The notes beneath the pieces are model-generated. The model saw only the letters and a list, made by a program, of their open reading frames with translations. It was not told the DNA's origin and did no database searches. Shown here piece after piece: positions 12,008-24,781 of a stretch of 64,000 bases of DNA. The DNA is taken from NCBI GenBank assembly GCA_003665825.1, contig QPFY01000013.1, positions 992,001 through 1,056,000 of the forward strand, in the 5' to 3' direction. This DNA comes from Microbotryum silenes-acaulis. Taxonomy: Eukaryota; Basidiomycota; Microbotryomycetes; Microbotryales; Microbotryaceae. The translations under genes and the position numbers were made by a program. Every line of letters begins with the position of its first letter. Positions within the stretch are counted from its first letter, which is position 1.

Positions 12008-15000
12008 CTACTTTTTGCCCTTATTCAGCAGCGCACGGAAGTCGTCTTGAGTCTTCGACGCCCCAACAGACGCAGAACTTGAGCCGACGCTCGCGCCAGC
12101 AGAGGTGCTTGCAGAAGATGAAGCAGGTCCCGAACGCATCCCCAGGCCACCTCTGGCCGATCCTCTCCCCCTCATTCCCAACCCAATCCGCCCTCGGCCT
12201 CGACCGGCTTGTCGTGGAAGAAGCGGTGCATCCGTCCGAGGCTTGCTCTGCGCTCCGACACTCGTTGCCGCCGCTCCCCGTAATTGGGGCCCATCAGCGA
12301 CGACGTGCACTTTGGTCCCATCAATGACGATCCCTTCCTCGCTCGCCGCGGCGAGCAAGACTTTGCCTGCTTCCGCGGCGCTGTCCAACTCGACGTTCGC
12401 GTGCGTTGCTCCTACGCTCATCGTCACGAGCTTGACCGTGGCCAATTTCTCGAAAGCTTGTTGCACGATTGCTTCTTCGGTTCCGGGCGCGATTTTGGTT
12501 ACTCGTACAGATTTGTCCGAGAGGGCCGTCTTATTCTCGCGGTTCTTGAAGGAGGAATTCGAGTCGATCGCCGATTGAGCACCCCTCGCTCGGGCTTGAG
12601 CGATCGTGACGCTGATGTGTCGCTTCTTCAACTCCGTATTGTTCAATATCAAAGCTGCTTGTGCGGAAGCCTCGTCCTCATATTCGACGAATGCGAAGCC
12701 CCGGCATTCGCCTTGATCGTCCTCGTTCACTCGGATCCCTTTGACCGTTCCGTGTGGCTCGAAGAGACAGCGTAGGTCGTGCTCTTTCGTGTACTTGGAG
12801 AGGCCGGCGATGTAGAGTTCTTTGTTGTTGGCGTCGGCGTCGGTTCGGCCCTTTTTGCGATTCGGGTCCGAAATGAGGGCTTGAAGTCGATGTGTCGAAT
12901 CGAGTTCCTTGTTGTGCAAGGCTGATGTAGCAGCGCTGGCGGAACTCTGCAACGCGTGAGGACGCACGACGCGATCAGTCACGTAGTGCTTACTAGATAG
13001 CTGACAAAACTGGGACGACTTACTGGGTTGGTGTACTGAACGTAACAGAACCTCCTCGTCGATTTGAAGCGTTTGCTCGGCCACCTCGTATCAAAGATCG
13101 TGCCATACTCGCCAAAAAGCTTTTCGACCTGCTCCTTGTCCCATTCCTCGGGAAAGTTCGTCACGTACAAACAACTGTGCCAAGCGACCTCGACCTGGAT
13201 TTCTTCACCACGCAAGCGCTTCTTGTCTTTTGTTCGGGCGGCGAGCACGTCCGATGAGGACATGAATTCGATCATCGCGACGTCCGAGGTACCGAGCGTC
13301 TTGAGCTTGCATTCCCTGAACTTTCCACAGTCTTTGAACAAGGTGACGAGATCGTTTTCGGTCATGGAGGTTGTGGAAGTGACGGTGACAAAAACAGTGG
13401 AGTTCTCACGGTCTCGAGTGGGAGCCTCGTTCTCGTTCGACGTCGATGCGGGTGCAGGCGTAGAAAGGGCGGCGCTCTCAGTCTTGGCCTTCTTGGGCGG
13501 TGGGGTCGACATCGCCACATCCGCCGAACTTTGAGCCGCAGAGGTCCTGGAGGTGTCATCCTCTGTCGCAGCCACCGGCGATCGCTCCCTCTTCTTTCCA
13601 CCCTCAGCAGCAACAGCCGATTCAATGAACTGTGCCGCCCTTTCGTCCTGACTCGCCATCGCCGCCTGCGCCTCCTGATACTGCTTCATCTCCCTTTCTC
13701 TCTTCCTCTCCAATCCTTTCCTCTGCCTCGCAATTTTTGTCAAGGAGAACTCCAAGTCGGCTAAATTGCCATTCTGAATCTCAAACGCCTCCCACGCGTC
13801 GATGAGGTATTCAGGATAATCGAGCGAGCGCTCCGAGCACCCTTGGACGTAGACAGCATGTGCTGTCGGAATGTCATTGTGGCGAGTGAGAAAGTCGGCC
13901 CGTCCGTACCACACCGCATAGGAGGAAGGCGTGTCCTCGGTTAAGCTCTCCCAGAGATCCGTGGCTTCCTCGATTCGATCGAAGCGTTCGAGTTGGCGCA
14001 AGAGGTATTTCTCGAGGCGCAGTTGAGGATCACCCTTCTTCGAAGCTGTTGACGAAAAGAGCGCGATCAGTCGCGAAAATCACGAATTCCATCTTTGTTT
14101 GTATCAAACATACCTTCCTCGACACGCGAGATGCCTTCCCTTAACACCCCAACGACGAGATCGATCAGTTCAATGTTATCTCCTTCTTCTCCAGGAGCAA
14201 CTGTGAGCATGGAATACAGATGACATGATTAGCAAAGGCGAACCTCAACAACATTGAGCTGGCGGGTGGCTCACCGATTTGATCGACCTGTCGTCTATGG
14301 AAACCTGCTCTCGCTTGGTACAGCGCAACGAGACCCTCGACATCCTCATCGAACAAATGTGTCGAGTAGGCCTTCTCAAAGATCTGATCGACCTCGAGCC
14401 CAAATCTCTCCGCGATTCTGAGATAGATGACCCACAGTTTGGCATGCTGAGGCAGCGCCCGAACGGCTCGTTCCGAGATGGCAAGTATGTTGGAGGATGC
14501 TTTGGGAGCCCTATTGAAGGCATCGAGGTAAAGGGCCCAGATCTCGAGCGAATCGGGGTGGTGGGACAGCGCACGCTCGAACAGGGCTCGCAGTTGTACA
14601 TAGTCGGGCTTTTTGGGTTCGAGTTCCCATTCGAGATAGGCAAGGAAAGACTTTTCGGAATATTTTGCCTGCGTCTGTGGGCGAGAGATGAAGCGAGCTA
14701 TTGAGCGGGTGGGGAGTATTGAGCTCGAGTTCAACTCAGACTGACCAGCTTCCTCTCCTTGGCATCACGCTCATCGACGACTTTCTTGGCCGCACTAAAC
14801 ACCCGATTCGCGGCCGGAAGCTTTTCACCGTAGTGGTCGTTGTCGTGCCGAGTGACAAAGGTCGAGTAGGCGGCAAAGGTGTCGTCGATCTGCATGTGGG
14901 GTACCGCGAGTCGGGCGAGGAACAAGGCGTCGACGTTGGCAAGCTGCTGTGCCCTTTCTTCGGGGGTCGAAGCCAGTGAAAGGAGGTCGAGCTCGAATGT

Positions 15001-15897
15001 TCGCCAAATATTCCACAGTGACTGGCTCTGGGGGGTCGTATAAACTTGCTTCAGCCCGGTGTAGCTCGGCTGGTGGCCCCCCACTCGCCTTCACGGCTGC
15101 GGGTTCCAATCGCGATCATCGTGACTCACCTCGCTCAGGAGCCTCCCTCCTACAGCCAATACTTCTTCTCTAACCTCCCTGACGCTGTCCAATCCATAGA
15201 CTGCCTCCAGCAAAGGGTTGGGATCTCCAACTCGGCGTGCCGATCCGACATCGTTCATGGCCGCATCCGCATCCTCGTCCTGGTCCTGTTCGTCCACATC
15301 GGAGTTGCTGGATAAAGTGGAAGGTGGTAACACGCCTTGAGAGATGTAGTATTGGGATATGACGTGCTTGGAGTAGGATTCGAGCAAGGGCATGTCTGCG
15401 AAGGGAGGTGAGATCCAAGTCAGCGAGCGAGCATCCGTGTATCTTCCAAGAACGGGGTATCAATCCTTCGTTCGCGTGCTACACTTACAGCGAATATCTC
15501 TGGCTGATTTGGAGTAGAGATCGAGCAGGGCGACGTGAGGTTCCATGTCATCCTGGTCGAGTTTGGCCCTGCGATCGTTGATCCACTCGGTCCACTCGTC
15601 TGGGCCGCGTCCCCATATCGAACATCAGGACCTCTGAATTCTACCCGTATCATCCACAGAACACCGCTTACCCTGCGTCAGAGGGTAATAGGACCCCAAC
15701 ATCTGCCTTGCTTGCTCCAAGCCATCGTCATCGCCGAGCTGTCGGACCAAGGCGAGGTGCGACGAGTGCAACGACCGATCGTAAGGCCGCTCACTCAGCT
15801 GCGTCAGCACCGAAGAGTACCGCTCCATCAACGCTTCGGGGCTGTCATCGACAGGTGCAGTTGGGTTCTTGTCCTTGTTCCTGTTGCGAGGCGCCAT
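12008..15897 (-). CDS. PRP24: SART3/Prp24-type U4/U6 snRNP recycling factor
   Basis: 1124 aa from eight exons: 15897-15672, 15599-15489, 15395-15130, 15069-14746, 14674-14275, 14200-14114, 14045-13024, 12946-12008. This nuclear factor re-anneals U4 and U6 snRNAs after splicing. The N-terminal half is a series of HAT repeats (for example SFLAYLEWELEPKKPDYVQL and SLEIWALYLDAFNRAP). A charged, KR-rich linker follows (about residues 600-680), then four RRMs near residues 683-755, 756-830, 857-935 and 957-1025. RRM3 has a good RNP1 (RGFAFVEY). The C-terminus is Gly/Arg-rich and ends DDFRALLNKGKK, in the position of the Lsm-binding tail of this family. Having both HAT repeats and four RRMs combines the animal SART3 and yeast Prp24 layouts. 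The MAPRNRNK start is the first ATG in frame with the HAT region. Confidence 0.9.
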
Positions 15898-16107
15898 CCC
15901 GAAAGCGTCGCGACCGACGAGACAAACTTGACGGGACGAGGTGGATGTGGAGCGCAACCAACCGCGATCCGTGAGGTCAAGCGCAGGCAGCCCTTCCGAA
16001 ACAAGCTTTTGTTTTCTTGCGTCACCCCAGAATTTCTTTTGCACATGTTGATGAAACCTGCATTCCTCTACTAGATTTCTTCTACCACAACATCGATAGA
16101 ATTTCGG

Positions 16108-17468
16108 TCAAGAATTATTGTCCAAAAACTCCTCTAGCGCCTGAAGGAACTCCTTGGGTTTCTCGGCGTGGACTGATCGCCATCAACAACACTTTTCGTC
16201 AGCCCCTCTCGCAGTGAGGTGTTAGATGCAGAGAATGGACACTCACCCCAATGCCCTGTTTCCAACGTCTTCAATTCCATCTTTGGAAAATACCCCTCAC
16301 ACAACGGGAGGTTCCGTCGATTGATGTACTTGCTCTTGGCACCCTTCAAAAACAGCGTAGGACCGGTCCATTCCTTTGTCCCCGGTGGGAACGGGAAAGA
16401 CCCGATCTCGTCAATTTGCTTCGAGAGGTAGTCCAAGGGAAGACGGAAGGTGTAGGGGGTCGAATCGGAGCTTCGGATCAGGTTCGTCAGGAGGAATTGT
16501 CGAACGCCCAGATCCTGGAGGGTTGACCCAACGCAAAAGCGTTAGATAATCAGGCGTAAGAGAGCTCGTTCTTAGACTCAAGGTTGAACGCACCGGTTCG
16601 ATCTTGGTCAGGATCGCATCGGCCTCTTTCCTCGACAGGACCTTGGCATCCTCGATCTCCTTCATCGCAGTCAGGTAAGCTCGGAACTCGGGTGAGATTG
16701 CGCCGATTCCGGGGGCGATATCGACGACTGAGGTTTGAGACGTTCGGTGTTTCAGTCAAGTCGGGAAAAAGGGGCAATGTAAATTCAACTAACCGACGAG
16801 TTGTTTGATCTGCTCGTGCGGTTCCAGTGTCAGAGCCATGGCGACCTTACCTCCCCTATTCCGACCATGCGCGAAAATCAGGCCGACGCAGAGATCCGAG
16901 GTACATGGGGATCAAGAACCGGTTCAGTGCGCTTTAAGAAATAGTGCGGGATCTGCATCCATGACGTACATTGAATGGCCGACGAGACAGATATTTTGTA
17001 GCTTGTGGTCATCGATGAACTTGCGAACGTCGCCGGCCAAATCGGAATAGGCTGCCTCGGGAGCATGCGGCGAGAGCCCATGGTTACGCAAATCCTGGCA
17101 ATACAGCTCAGTGAGTTCGTCCGTTACCTTGTCTATCTTTCTCCACGTAGCCAAGGATGTCCCAAACTGACCAATGTGATAACTTCTCTTCCCAAATCCT
17201 GAGCTATCCCTTTGGCCTGCGATCGCCAGTTCTGTTTGGACCCGTACAGGCCATGCAACACCACAAGCGGTCCTCTGGCTTGGTCAGGTTTTGTCCTAGG
17301 TGAGTAGACGTCCGATGCGAGGTCGATGGGTTTGAATGAGATTGGGGAGCAGGAGAAGCTACGCCGAGCTGCGACGAGCACCCCGCTTGTGACGGCCTTA
17401 CGACTCCATGTTGGGGTGCATGTACCACATTGGGGAGCTAGAGCAGTCGCTCGTCGGAAGAGTGACAT
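16108..17468 (-). CDS. ABHD11: ABHD11/Imo32-type mitochondrial alpha/beta hydrolase
   Basis: 316 aa from six exons: 17468-17172, 17094-16970, 16855-16794, 16727-16594, 16514-16247, 16172-16108. The first 35 residues are Arg-rich with no acids, a likely mitochondrial presequence. The fold is recognised by the oxyanion loop VVLHGLYGSKQNWRS, the strand motif DLRNHGLSPH, the nucleophile elbow GHSMGG (Ser assembled across intron 2 context), VVDIAPG, and the catalytic His motif GHWVHAEKP completed across the last intron. The family hydrolyses lipid or acyl esters in mitochondria, and fungal relatives include ethanol acetyltransferases; which activity applies here is not visible. It lies 211 bp downstream-facing from the SART3 gene on the same strand. 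Confidence 0.9.
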
Positions 17469-17777
17469 CTTGCTCTGATGACGGCAGCCGTTCCGTCCGG
17501 ATCCTGTGAGGTCGCAAGTGTGCAGTGATGCCAAGTGCGAGGTGTGGGGCGGAAGGTCGTGCCACGGCCTCACGGAATCTGACGGAATCCCCCGGCCGCC
17601 CGATCGCAAACAAGTTACTCCGTCTCGCTTTCTCGACAGCTAGGGCGAATCGGTTCAAGCATGCAAAAGTCTTACATTGTTTAACCGGTGGGAGCAATCG
17701 TAGTCTATGAACATGAAAAACGAAAATTTCTTTCCCGAACCCTGTTTTGCGCAAGCTTGAGAACAAAAAGAACTCGC

Positions 17778-19387
17778 TCATGCCCTCCAGAGCATCGACT
17801 CGCTGATCTTTTTACCCGTCTCGAGGCGGATCCAGCTCTTCGCGACGAGCACCTGGGTCTCGTTCTTCCCGTTCTTACCCGACCGAACCTCAATGAGTCG
17901 CGAGCCGCGAGTCCGAGTGCCGTAGCCGCCGTGGCCCGTGTGACTAGATGAAGGTGGGAAGGCGGAGGAAAACGGATGGGAGAAATACATGGGAAAGGTC
18001 AGTCCAAGGGAAGCTGAGGGATCATATGCGAGCCGAAGGAAGCAACGGCTTACCGCGCATAACAGACTATCCCATTTTTTTCCGTTTTGGTGTACCAACT
18101 GAGAGATGTAAAGTACGAATCAGGAACGTAGAGCGACTTGATCGAACACAGCGCAGTGGCTTTAACACTTACTCGTTGCCGTGATTGTGACCAAACACGG
18201 TGGCGATGATGCCGTGGTTATGAGCGCCGTTCAAGGTGTGACCAAGGGCGTTCCAGAACGGAGCATCGGGGCTGTGCACAGCGGGGTGGTTAATGCCTTG
18301 CCAGTTGACGTCGTCGTCGTCGATGAAGGCGGGTCGGTAGCTCGGAGGGCGGCGCTTGACGTCTATCTTCTGGAGTCGTTTCATGGACTTGACAGGGATG
18401 TGCACGAACGCCAACGAGAGGGGAAGCGAGCGCAACTTGTAGGTCGAAAGGATGCAATCGGCGGTCGATTTGATCCACTGCGGCGTCGAATTCGGGTCAG
18501 CTCTTTTGTTAGCACGATACAATGACCGGTCAAATCTTTCCGAGCCGCGCGGTCTGACTCACCGAAGCGACCTTTGGGTCGACCCAGTCTTCGTATCGGG
18601 CAGGGTCCTTAAAGATACCACCCCTCGAGTCGAAGAACCACAACAAAAGACTGGGCGAGGTCGAGGCGTTGTTCTCAAAGACGGGCAAGACGTAGTTGTA
18701 AATGCCGTTTTGGTCGGTGGCGGAATCGGGGTTCGCCTGCGTCATCGACCAATTCTTGTACTTCAACTTTTCGTGTTCGTACAATTTGGTGTGACTGATA
18801 TTGTCCGAGTAGTCGTGGTTGCCGTAGATCGCGGCGAAAGGGAGACCCGAGTTGACGGTCGCCTTGAGGGCGTAGTCGTAGGCGCGGGTGGCGGTCTCGG
18901 CCAACAAGCCTTCGCCGGTGACTTGGTCACCATTGAACACGACGAATTGGGGATGCTCGGCCCGGAGGACAGTCTCCATGACCGCATTCGACATGTCGTC
19001 CTACAAGAAAATAAATGCAAAAAGGTTGGTGGAGGTCAGATCCGGTAGCTTATCCGAGCACGTGGGGCGCAATCAGCTGCGCGCTCGCGCCTCGGTTAAC
19101 GGATGTCCGAACTAACGGGTGAAAACCCCGAGTGCGACCCCTTTGTCGAAGGTCGCCGGAAAAGCCCGTGCAAGGGCGGCACTCACCTGTACCTTACCCC
19201 AAGACTGCCCTCCATTTTCACCAAAGTGAAGATCCGCGAAGACCGCCGTTAGGAATTTGCCGTGCTGGAACTGCAATCGCTTGTTAAAGCCGAGTTCGCA
19301 ATGCTTCGGGCCACGTTTCGAGGCAGGCAAAGCCGCTGCGACCGTTGAAAGGGCGAGCGCTGAGAGGAGGGTGTAAGATCCAACCAT
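17778..19387 (-). CDS. Secreted calcineurin-like metallophosphoesterase
   Basis: 384 aa from five exons: 19387-19187, 19000-18563, 18477-18173, 18098-18054, 17943-17778. The N-terminus (MVGSYTLLSALALSTVAAAL) is a signal peptide. All metal-binding motifs are present in order: FADLHFGEN (DxH), FNGDQVTGEG (GDxx), IYGNHDYSD (GNHD), and VFGHNHGND (GHxH), the last spanning intron 3. A Cys-containing tail (NGIVCYARHTGHGG) is typical of the Dcr2/purple-acid-phosphatase-like fungal branch. It probably hydrolyses phosphoesters outside the cell or in the wall or vacuole; the substrate is unknown. The small exon 4 (45 nt) is supported by the motif continuing through both splice sites. Confidence 0.88.
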
Positions 19388-20456
19388 CTTTGCGACGGCT
19401 TTGGGAGAGAGAGTGAGAGGTGGGTGAGGAAGAAAGGGGGATGGTGACTCTGACCAAGGTGACCAGTTGTGCGACCGCGTGCTACGAGCGCACCTGAGAA
19501 CAAGAAGCACACACTCACGAGAACGTCCTAGTCGTTCGCACCGCTGCGCCCCCGTCATTCCTCTTCACTGCCTCATCCGCCCCTTTTGGTCACTCCGCCC
19601 GCCCTTGCTATCTGTTCTCCAAGTCTTCATGGCGCAGTAGCGGAAGGCCCCTTCAGAATCGCCTCCTCTTCCCCCCTTCCAGCCGCCTTCTCGTCTGTCC
19701 AGCCCGTTCCTCTGTACGCATTTCCCCCGTGTGCACTGTCGTTAATAGTTGATCCTTGAGAAACCAAAGTACTGAATTTTACCCGAAAGCGCTTGATCGA
19801 TGAGAAATTTGCCGAAACCGAAAGCACCGAACCTAGCCGAAACCCGCCTGACCGAATGTTGATTGAACATCAATATTAGCCGGTTTCCCCTTTTTGTGTA
19901 GTTCAGTCTCAGTCCTCTGTCTCGCTTAGAGGATCACATTGATTCGAACCGATCCCGAAACAACGAAACACCGTCTACACTACCTTTCGAGTGAACAACG
20001 ATTACAAGAACGATCGGCCCAGTACGCGCGATCCTTCTGTAAGGCCACCGGCCCTTTTTTTTATTGGACTTCCAGCAACCCCGAACCCGACACCGAACCA
20101 TCGCTGGGACAAGCCGATCGACAACCCTTACCGCCAGCAGTCTCAAGATATTCCGCATAGTACCTCTTGGACTGAACCCCTGAAGTAGGTGGCCTACCTT
20201 GAAAAAGGTTCCTCTGCACTGGAAACAGACAGAACCCGTTGCTTGCAAGAGACCCACATCTAATGAAAGCGTCGACCCCGAGTCGGCGCGAGTAGCGAGA
20301 CATGTCACTTTTTTACTCCTGAGTGAAAAGTATAGACCTTTCTTTTGAGATAGACCACGGTTGCTTCGCTGGACGAAGTAACTGATTTGAGGACGTAATT
20401 AATCCTCGTATAGTCAGAGATACCAGGGCCGACCACAAGAACAAACGTTTGTTTAC
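19388..20456. other. Intergenic, 1.1 kb
   Basis: This is the promoter side of the phosphoesterase. From about 19,870 the composition becomes less GC-rich and may be the leader of a retroelement whose coding relic begins at 20,457, but no LTR pair was found. Confidence 0.3.
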
Positions 20457-21017
20457 TTGACTTCGCTCCAAAACCCAAGTGCGAGATTAGCTACCTCCCA
20501 CTCAACCACCTCAACCGAGGAGAACCCTACCCTGCTACGAGACAACAAAGGCAAGGGTGCGGTAAGAATTGATGAGTCACCATCACCAATTGGTATCCAG
20601 GCAGATATGCCAAGGACTCCAGTGTCAACATGGGCCGATGACATAGGCGGGGTCCCCCATCGCAGAATGGTAGCCAGTAGCAGCGCGAAAGCCCTTGACA
20701 TCAACGATGCTGCTGATTCCAGAGTTTAAAAAACTCGGAAAGAGGTTGCTGACTCAGCCTCACAGACCGAGCCTGGTGACTCGGGCTCCGATGACCGCTC
20801 GATCGATGGAAGTCATTTCACGATTATCGCGCACGACCCCACTGGCCTCGCCAGTGAGACATCTCAGGAGACATCACAGACCGTCTCCCGAGGCACGACC
20901 ACTACTTTGCAAGCGAACACAGACACCTTGCTGAAGAAGAGATACATGACATCCAAACGGCCAAGACGCTACTCGTTGGGTGATAGCAACCTGCACAATT
21001 TTAGAGAGAGAAAGTAA
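20457..21017 (+). pseudogene. Decayed coding relic, possibly retroelement gag
   Basis: A frame from 20457 (MTSLQNPSARLATSH) runs about 90 codons to a stop near 20727. A second frame then resumes (KEVADSASQTEPGDSG) and continues to TAA near 21016, ending in basic KRYMTSKRPRRYSLGD. The two halves have matching Ser/Thr/Asp-rich composition, suggesting one broken gene. There are no domain hits by eye. A gag-like or disordered host protein relic is possible. Confidence 0.3.
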
Positions 21018-21526
21018 GGCTGGATGACCCCTACTATATGGGGGATCATACGGAATGAACTCGAATTCGTATGACGAACCGGATCTCACCACTGCATTTC
21101 GCACATAAATGGAGAAAATAATCATCAAGACGACCAAACCCAGATCAGTCTCCATATCAAGTGAAGATCGATACCAGGGAGAACGAAGAGAGGCTACTGC
21201 TCCAGCACGCTCAACTTAGAACCATGCGCAAACGGCAAGTAAGGAGGCAGCCCCATGAGGTGTAGCATAAAGGTAATGCACTTGATTGAAGAATCATACA
21301 ATGTCGTCAGCATAGGGTATGACCTCCTGAGCCGAGCGGCACCCAACGGTGGCTCACCGAGCCCCCACAACCTCGAGCAATGATCGCAAAGCCAAACGAA
21401 ATGCAGCTTCTCAAGCTGCTTATACACCGTCCACAGGCGCGTTCATTGAACCGCTCTCGGATGACGACTCGTCATCGTCGTCCTCAGATCACAGCGATTC
21501 AGACCGCGACCGTCGTGATTACCACA

Positions 21527-23772
21527 CTACTCTTCAATCTGAATCTTCTCCTTCCTCTTCTTAAATACACCCTCTTCACCACCCATGATCCTCTCCCTCT
21601 TTTTTCCTTTACGATCTCTCGCGTCCTTGTTCCCAGACCCGTTCGTTCGACTGATATCCTTTCGTCCGACGGGTTTGAGACGGAGTCGTTTCTTGTCGTC
21701 TTGTGAAGGAGCTTTGAGGTCGAGCATGTAGGAGGGGACGGCGCACCCGGAGGAACGCATGACGTTGACGATGCTGGATGAGAGCATGAAATGGGGAACC
21801 ATTAGGAGGTTGGATGAAGAAGACGAGAGACGAGAGCTTTGTTGGCTTACATCTTCAGGTAGGGCGCGTCCGCTTGAGTGAAGAATGTAATGGCTTTGCC
21901 AGGGTTCCCGGCTCGACCCGTTCGCCCTATCGTGGTGAGAGATGAGATTAATCAGCGCCGGTTCAGAGCAAGCTTCTAGGTCTAGCAAACTCGCCGATCC
22001 TGTGGACGTAGCTCCCAGCGCTCTGCGGGAAGTCGTAGTTGATGACCAACTTGACACCTCTGAAATCAACCCCTCGGCCCAAAACATCCGTCGCGATCAA
22101 ACACCACACCTTGCCCTGCGCGAAAGCCTGCACCGCCGCATCCCGCTCCGCTGCCGTTCGTTCGGCATGGATCGTATCAACGTTGATACCGTCCAGGACG
22201 AGTTCGGTCGCGAGCTCTTTGGCCCTCAGGATTGATTGGACGAAGATTAAGACGGGGGGAGTAAATTGGCCTTGGGCGATCAGCGTGCGCAAGCTCAAGA
22301 GCTTGTGATCCTCTGCACCAACGAAGAGTAGTGTTTGGTCGATTTTGTCGTTCGCGGCGTCCTTGTGACCGACGATCGCGCGGATCAAAGAAGGTTTCAT
22401 CACCGTTTTGGCAAGTTCTTCGATGCTTGAGGGGAGCGTCGCGGAGAACATGGCTTTTTGGGTCGTCGAGGGGAGGTGGGAGATGATTTCGTCTGTTTGG
22501 GTGAGAAAGTTGAGTTCGAACAACTTGTCCGACTCGTCGAGGATGAGATGACTTGTGTCGACGACCGAGATCAGGGAGGACTTGATGGCGTAGATCAGTC
22601 GCAATGGGGTGCTGATGAGGATCTCTGATGAGATGGGGACGGCAGTCATGATGAGCACCGACACAAGTCACGAGTCTCTCGTTTTTCAGACTTACCAACT
22701 ACACCACCTTCCTCCTCTTGCTTCTCTTCCAGGAGCAGTTCGGCCTCTTCTGCCCCCTCCTCGGTCGTCTTACTGCCCTCCTTGCCTCCCTTTTTCTCTG
22801 CTTTGCTGCGCTTCTTGTTCTTTTTTACTGGCTTCTGCCCAACCCCAAAATTATCCTCACCCAGCACTCGGATCTTCCATCGGCCACCCTGTGACAAAGC
22901 TAAAGCTTCTCGTTGCACTTGCATCGCCAATTCTCGTGTCGGTTCGAGGATGATCGCTCGAGGGGCGATGGGTCCTTTCTTGGTGGAGGGATTGTCCGAG
23001 GTGGACGGCGTGACGGATAAGAGCAGAGGCACGAGAAAGGAGAGGGTCTTTCCGGAGCCTGTTGGTGCACACGCCAAAAGGTCACGGTTCTGGATCGGAT
23101 CGGTCTCGTCAGCTACCGAGCTCGGTTGCAGAATGTGATTCGGCGGAGTTGCTCACCTGCAACATGATCCCCCAAGCGCTCATCTGGATACCTGTTGGTT
23201 CGTTGAGGCGCATCTTGGTCGTCCAGTTGTTGTGGAGTAGGGTAGTTTGGGCGTTTTGGGGCAAGTGGCTCCATGAAGGTATCGGGTTGGGGACGTCATC
23301 GCCGGTGCACTTGATGCGTCTGGTCCGGAGCAGCGTTGCGTAATCGACTGTTGTAGGGTGGTATAGTTCAGGTCAGCTACTCTGAGTTGTTTCAGATAGA
23401 CTGCATGTGCGTGCCCTGCTCACGCGCTTCTGGTGACTGCTGCTGCTGCTGCTTGTTGGACTTTGACTTGTTGCGCTTCTTGCTCGTCGTCCCCGTCGAT
23501 TCTGGTGATGCAGTCACATTCCCCAAAAAGTCCAACTCGGAGGGAAGAGCAGTTGATGTTGATGCAACTCGAGTCGTCTGAGATTTGGGCTACAGGGGAG
23601 AGAAAGCAGGGTCAGTTTTGGTTCGAGTTGGACGTGGCTCGGCTGCGAAGTGCGGTCAGGGCACCACCACCTGTCTGAAAGGCTTCGGGCTGACCTCGAA
23701 CGCTTGGATGTCCTGGTTGAAACGTCTTCGGTCAAAGCGAGTTCCTGCCGTCAGTATTTTGAACGGGTCCAT
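21527..23772 (-). CDS. ROK1: ROK1/DDX52 DEAD-box RNA helicase
   Basis: 601 aa from seven exons: 23772-23671, 23589-23424, 23347-23157, 23089-22696, 22624-21995, 21926-21851, 21773-21527. Rok1 is a nucleolar ATP-dependent helicase for 18S rRNA maturation. The motifs run in order: [15 protein letters not shown] before the Q region, APTGSGKT (I), EPTREL (Ia), STPLRL (Ib), DESD (II, instead of DEAD), SAT (III), [11 protein letters not shown] (V) and [10 protein letters not shown] (VI). Motif VI is only complete if intron 5 uses a GC donor (GCGAGT at 21994-21989). A Lys/Glu-rich insert lies between motifs Ia and Ib, and the C-terminus is a basic tail. The intron-rich structure matches the neighbours. 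Confidence 0.92.
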
Positions 23773-24781
23773 GTTGCCAGCTCGGCGTGTGTGGGTGGAG
23801 GGAGGGACAGACAAAAGACACCAGACGAAGCTGCGAGAGGCCTGACGTCGCAGTTCAGTCCGAGTGGTCCGAGCGCGCGCCGAGCCCAATCTCCACTTCC
23901 GAACCGATTTCTAATTTTCTAATCGCGAATTGGCGCTTTTCGACAGATCGGCAGGTCCGTTAACCCAGCCAAATGAGCTCCCCCGCGCGGGCGAGTTAAG
24001 GCAGCTTTTCTGTTTTTTGGCCCGGTTGGAGGTTGGTACAGGTCGGGTGTACCAATGCCCTCCCCACCCCGTCCCACCCCGGCTCAGTGCACCCCAAATG
24101 GTCATAAGTAATAAGGGGCTACTAGTTCGTGTAAGACTCACCATCATCACGAATAACATTTTCCGAAGACTCGTAAGTTCGAATTATGTCATAAATGTCG
24201 TACAGCTTGTCGTACTCAGTCCATTCAATTCGTGTAGTTCCGTATACCATCAACTAATACAGATCCTGTGTAGACCTTTTCGTCCTGTTTTCTTTATTCG
24301 TTAATTTGGATACGACCGAGGGAGTACACACCGTGTCTATTGGGCCCGAGGGAGGGATCGGTCCGGGTCTCTGGAATCCTAGATCGGTCCTCGGGCAGAC
24401 AAACGCTTATTCTGAACGGTGTGCACTGTGTATAGAAAATGAATATCTAGTGAAGCCCCTTCGGACGGTCGACTTGGGTCCAGCGGCAATCAGTCCTGCA
24501 TCAATTCCCAGAGAGTAATTGAAGAGGCAAAATTGAGGCGGGGCTGTGCGGCCGCACGCGGAGCTCAGATTGGCGAGCCCTCTGCTTTAACACGTTGACC
24601 TCTGCACACTCACGTCAACGCGACAACGCGCACCCTTGACCCACGCCACGCCCCGCATCTCAATACGTTGAAACCTCCCTGCGCCTGTTGAACGAACATC
24701 GATGCTATTGCCGTATGGGGGTATGTGGACGCGTTTCCCCGCCTCACATCTCCCTCATCGGCCTAATTGTGTTGCTCCACC
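23773..24781. other. Divergent intergenic region, 1.0 kb
   Basis: Separates ROK1 from the plus-strand gene at 24782, so it probably holds both promoters. An A/T-rich insert at about 24,100-24,310 differs in composition from its surroundings and could be a solo repeat, but no ends were identified. Confidence 0.35.

Noticed and set aside
18452..19048. 198-codon plus-strand frame inside the phosphoesterase
   Set aside because: It is the shadow of exon 2 of a gene with all catalytic motifs on the other strand.
19935..20000. Box A- and box B-like sequences suggesting a tRNA gene (minus strand)
   Set aside because: Box spacing is too short and no acceptor or T stem forms.
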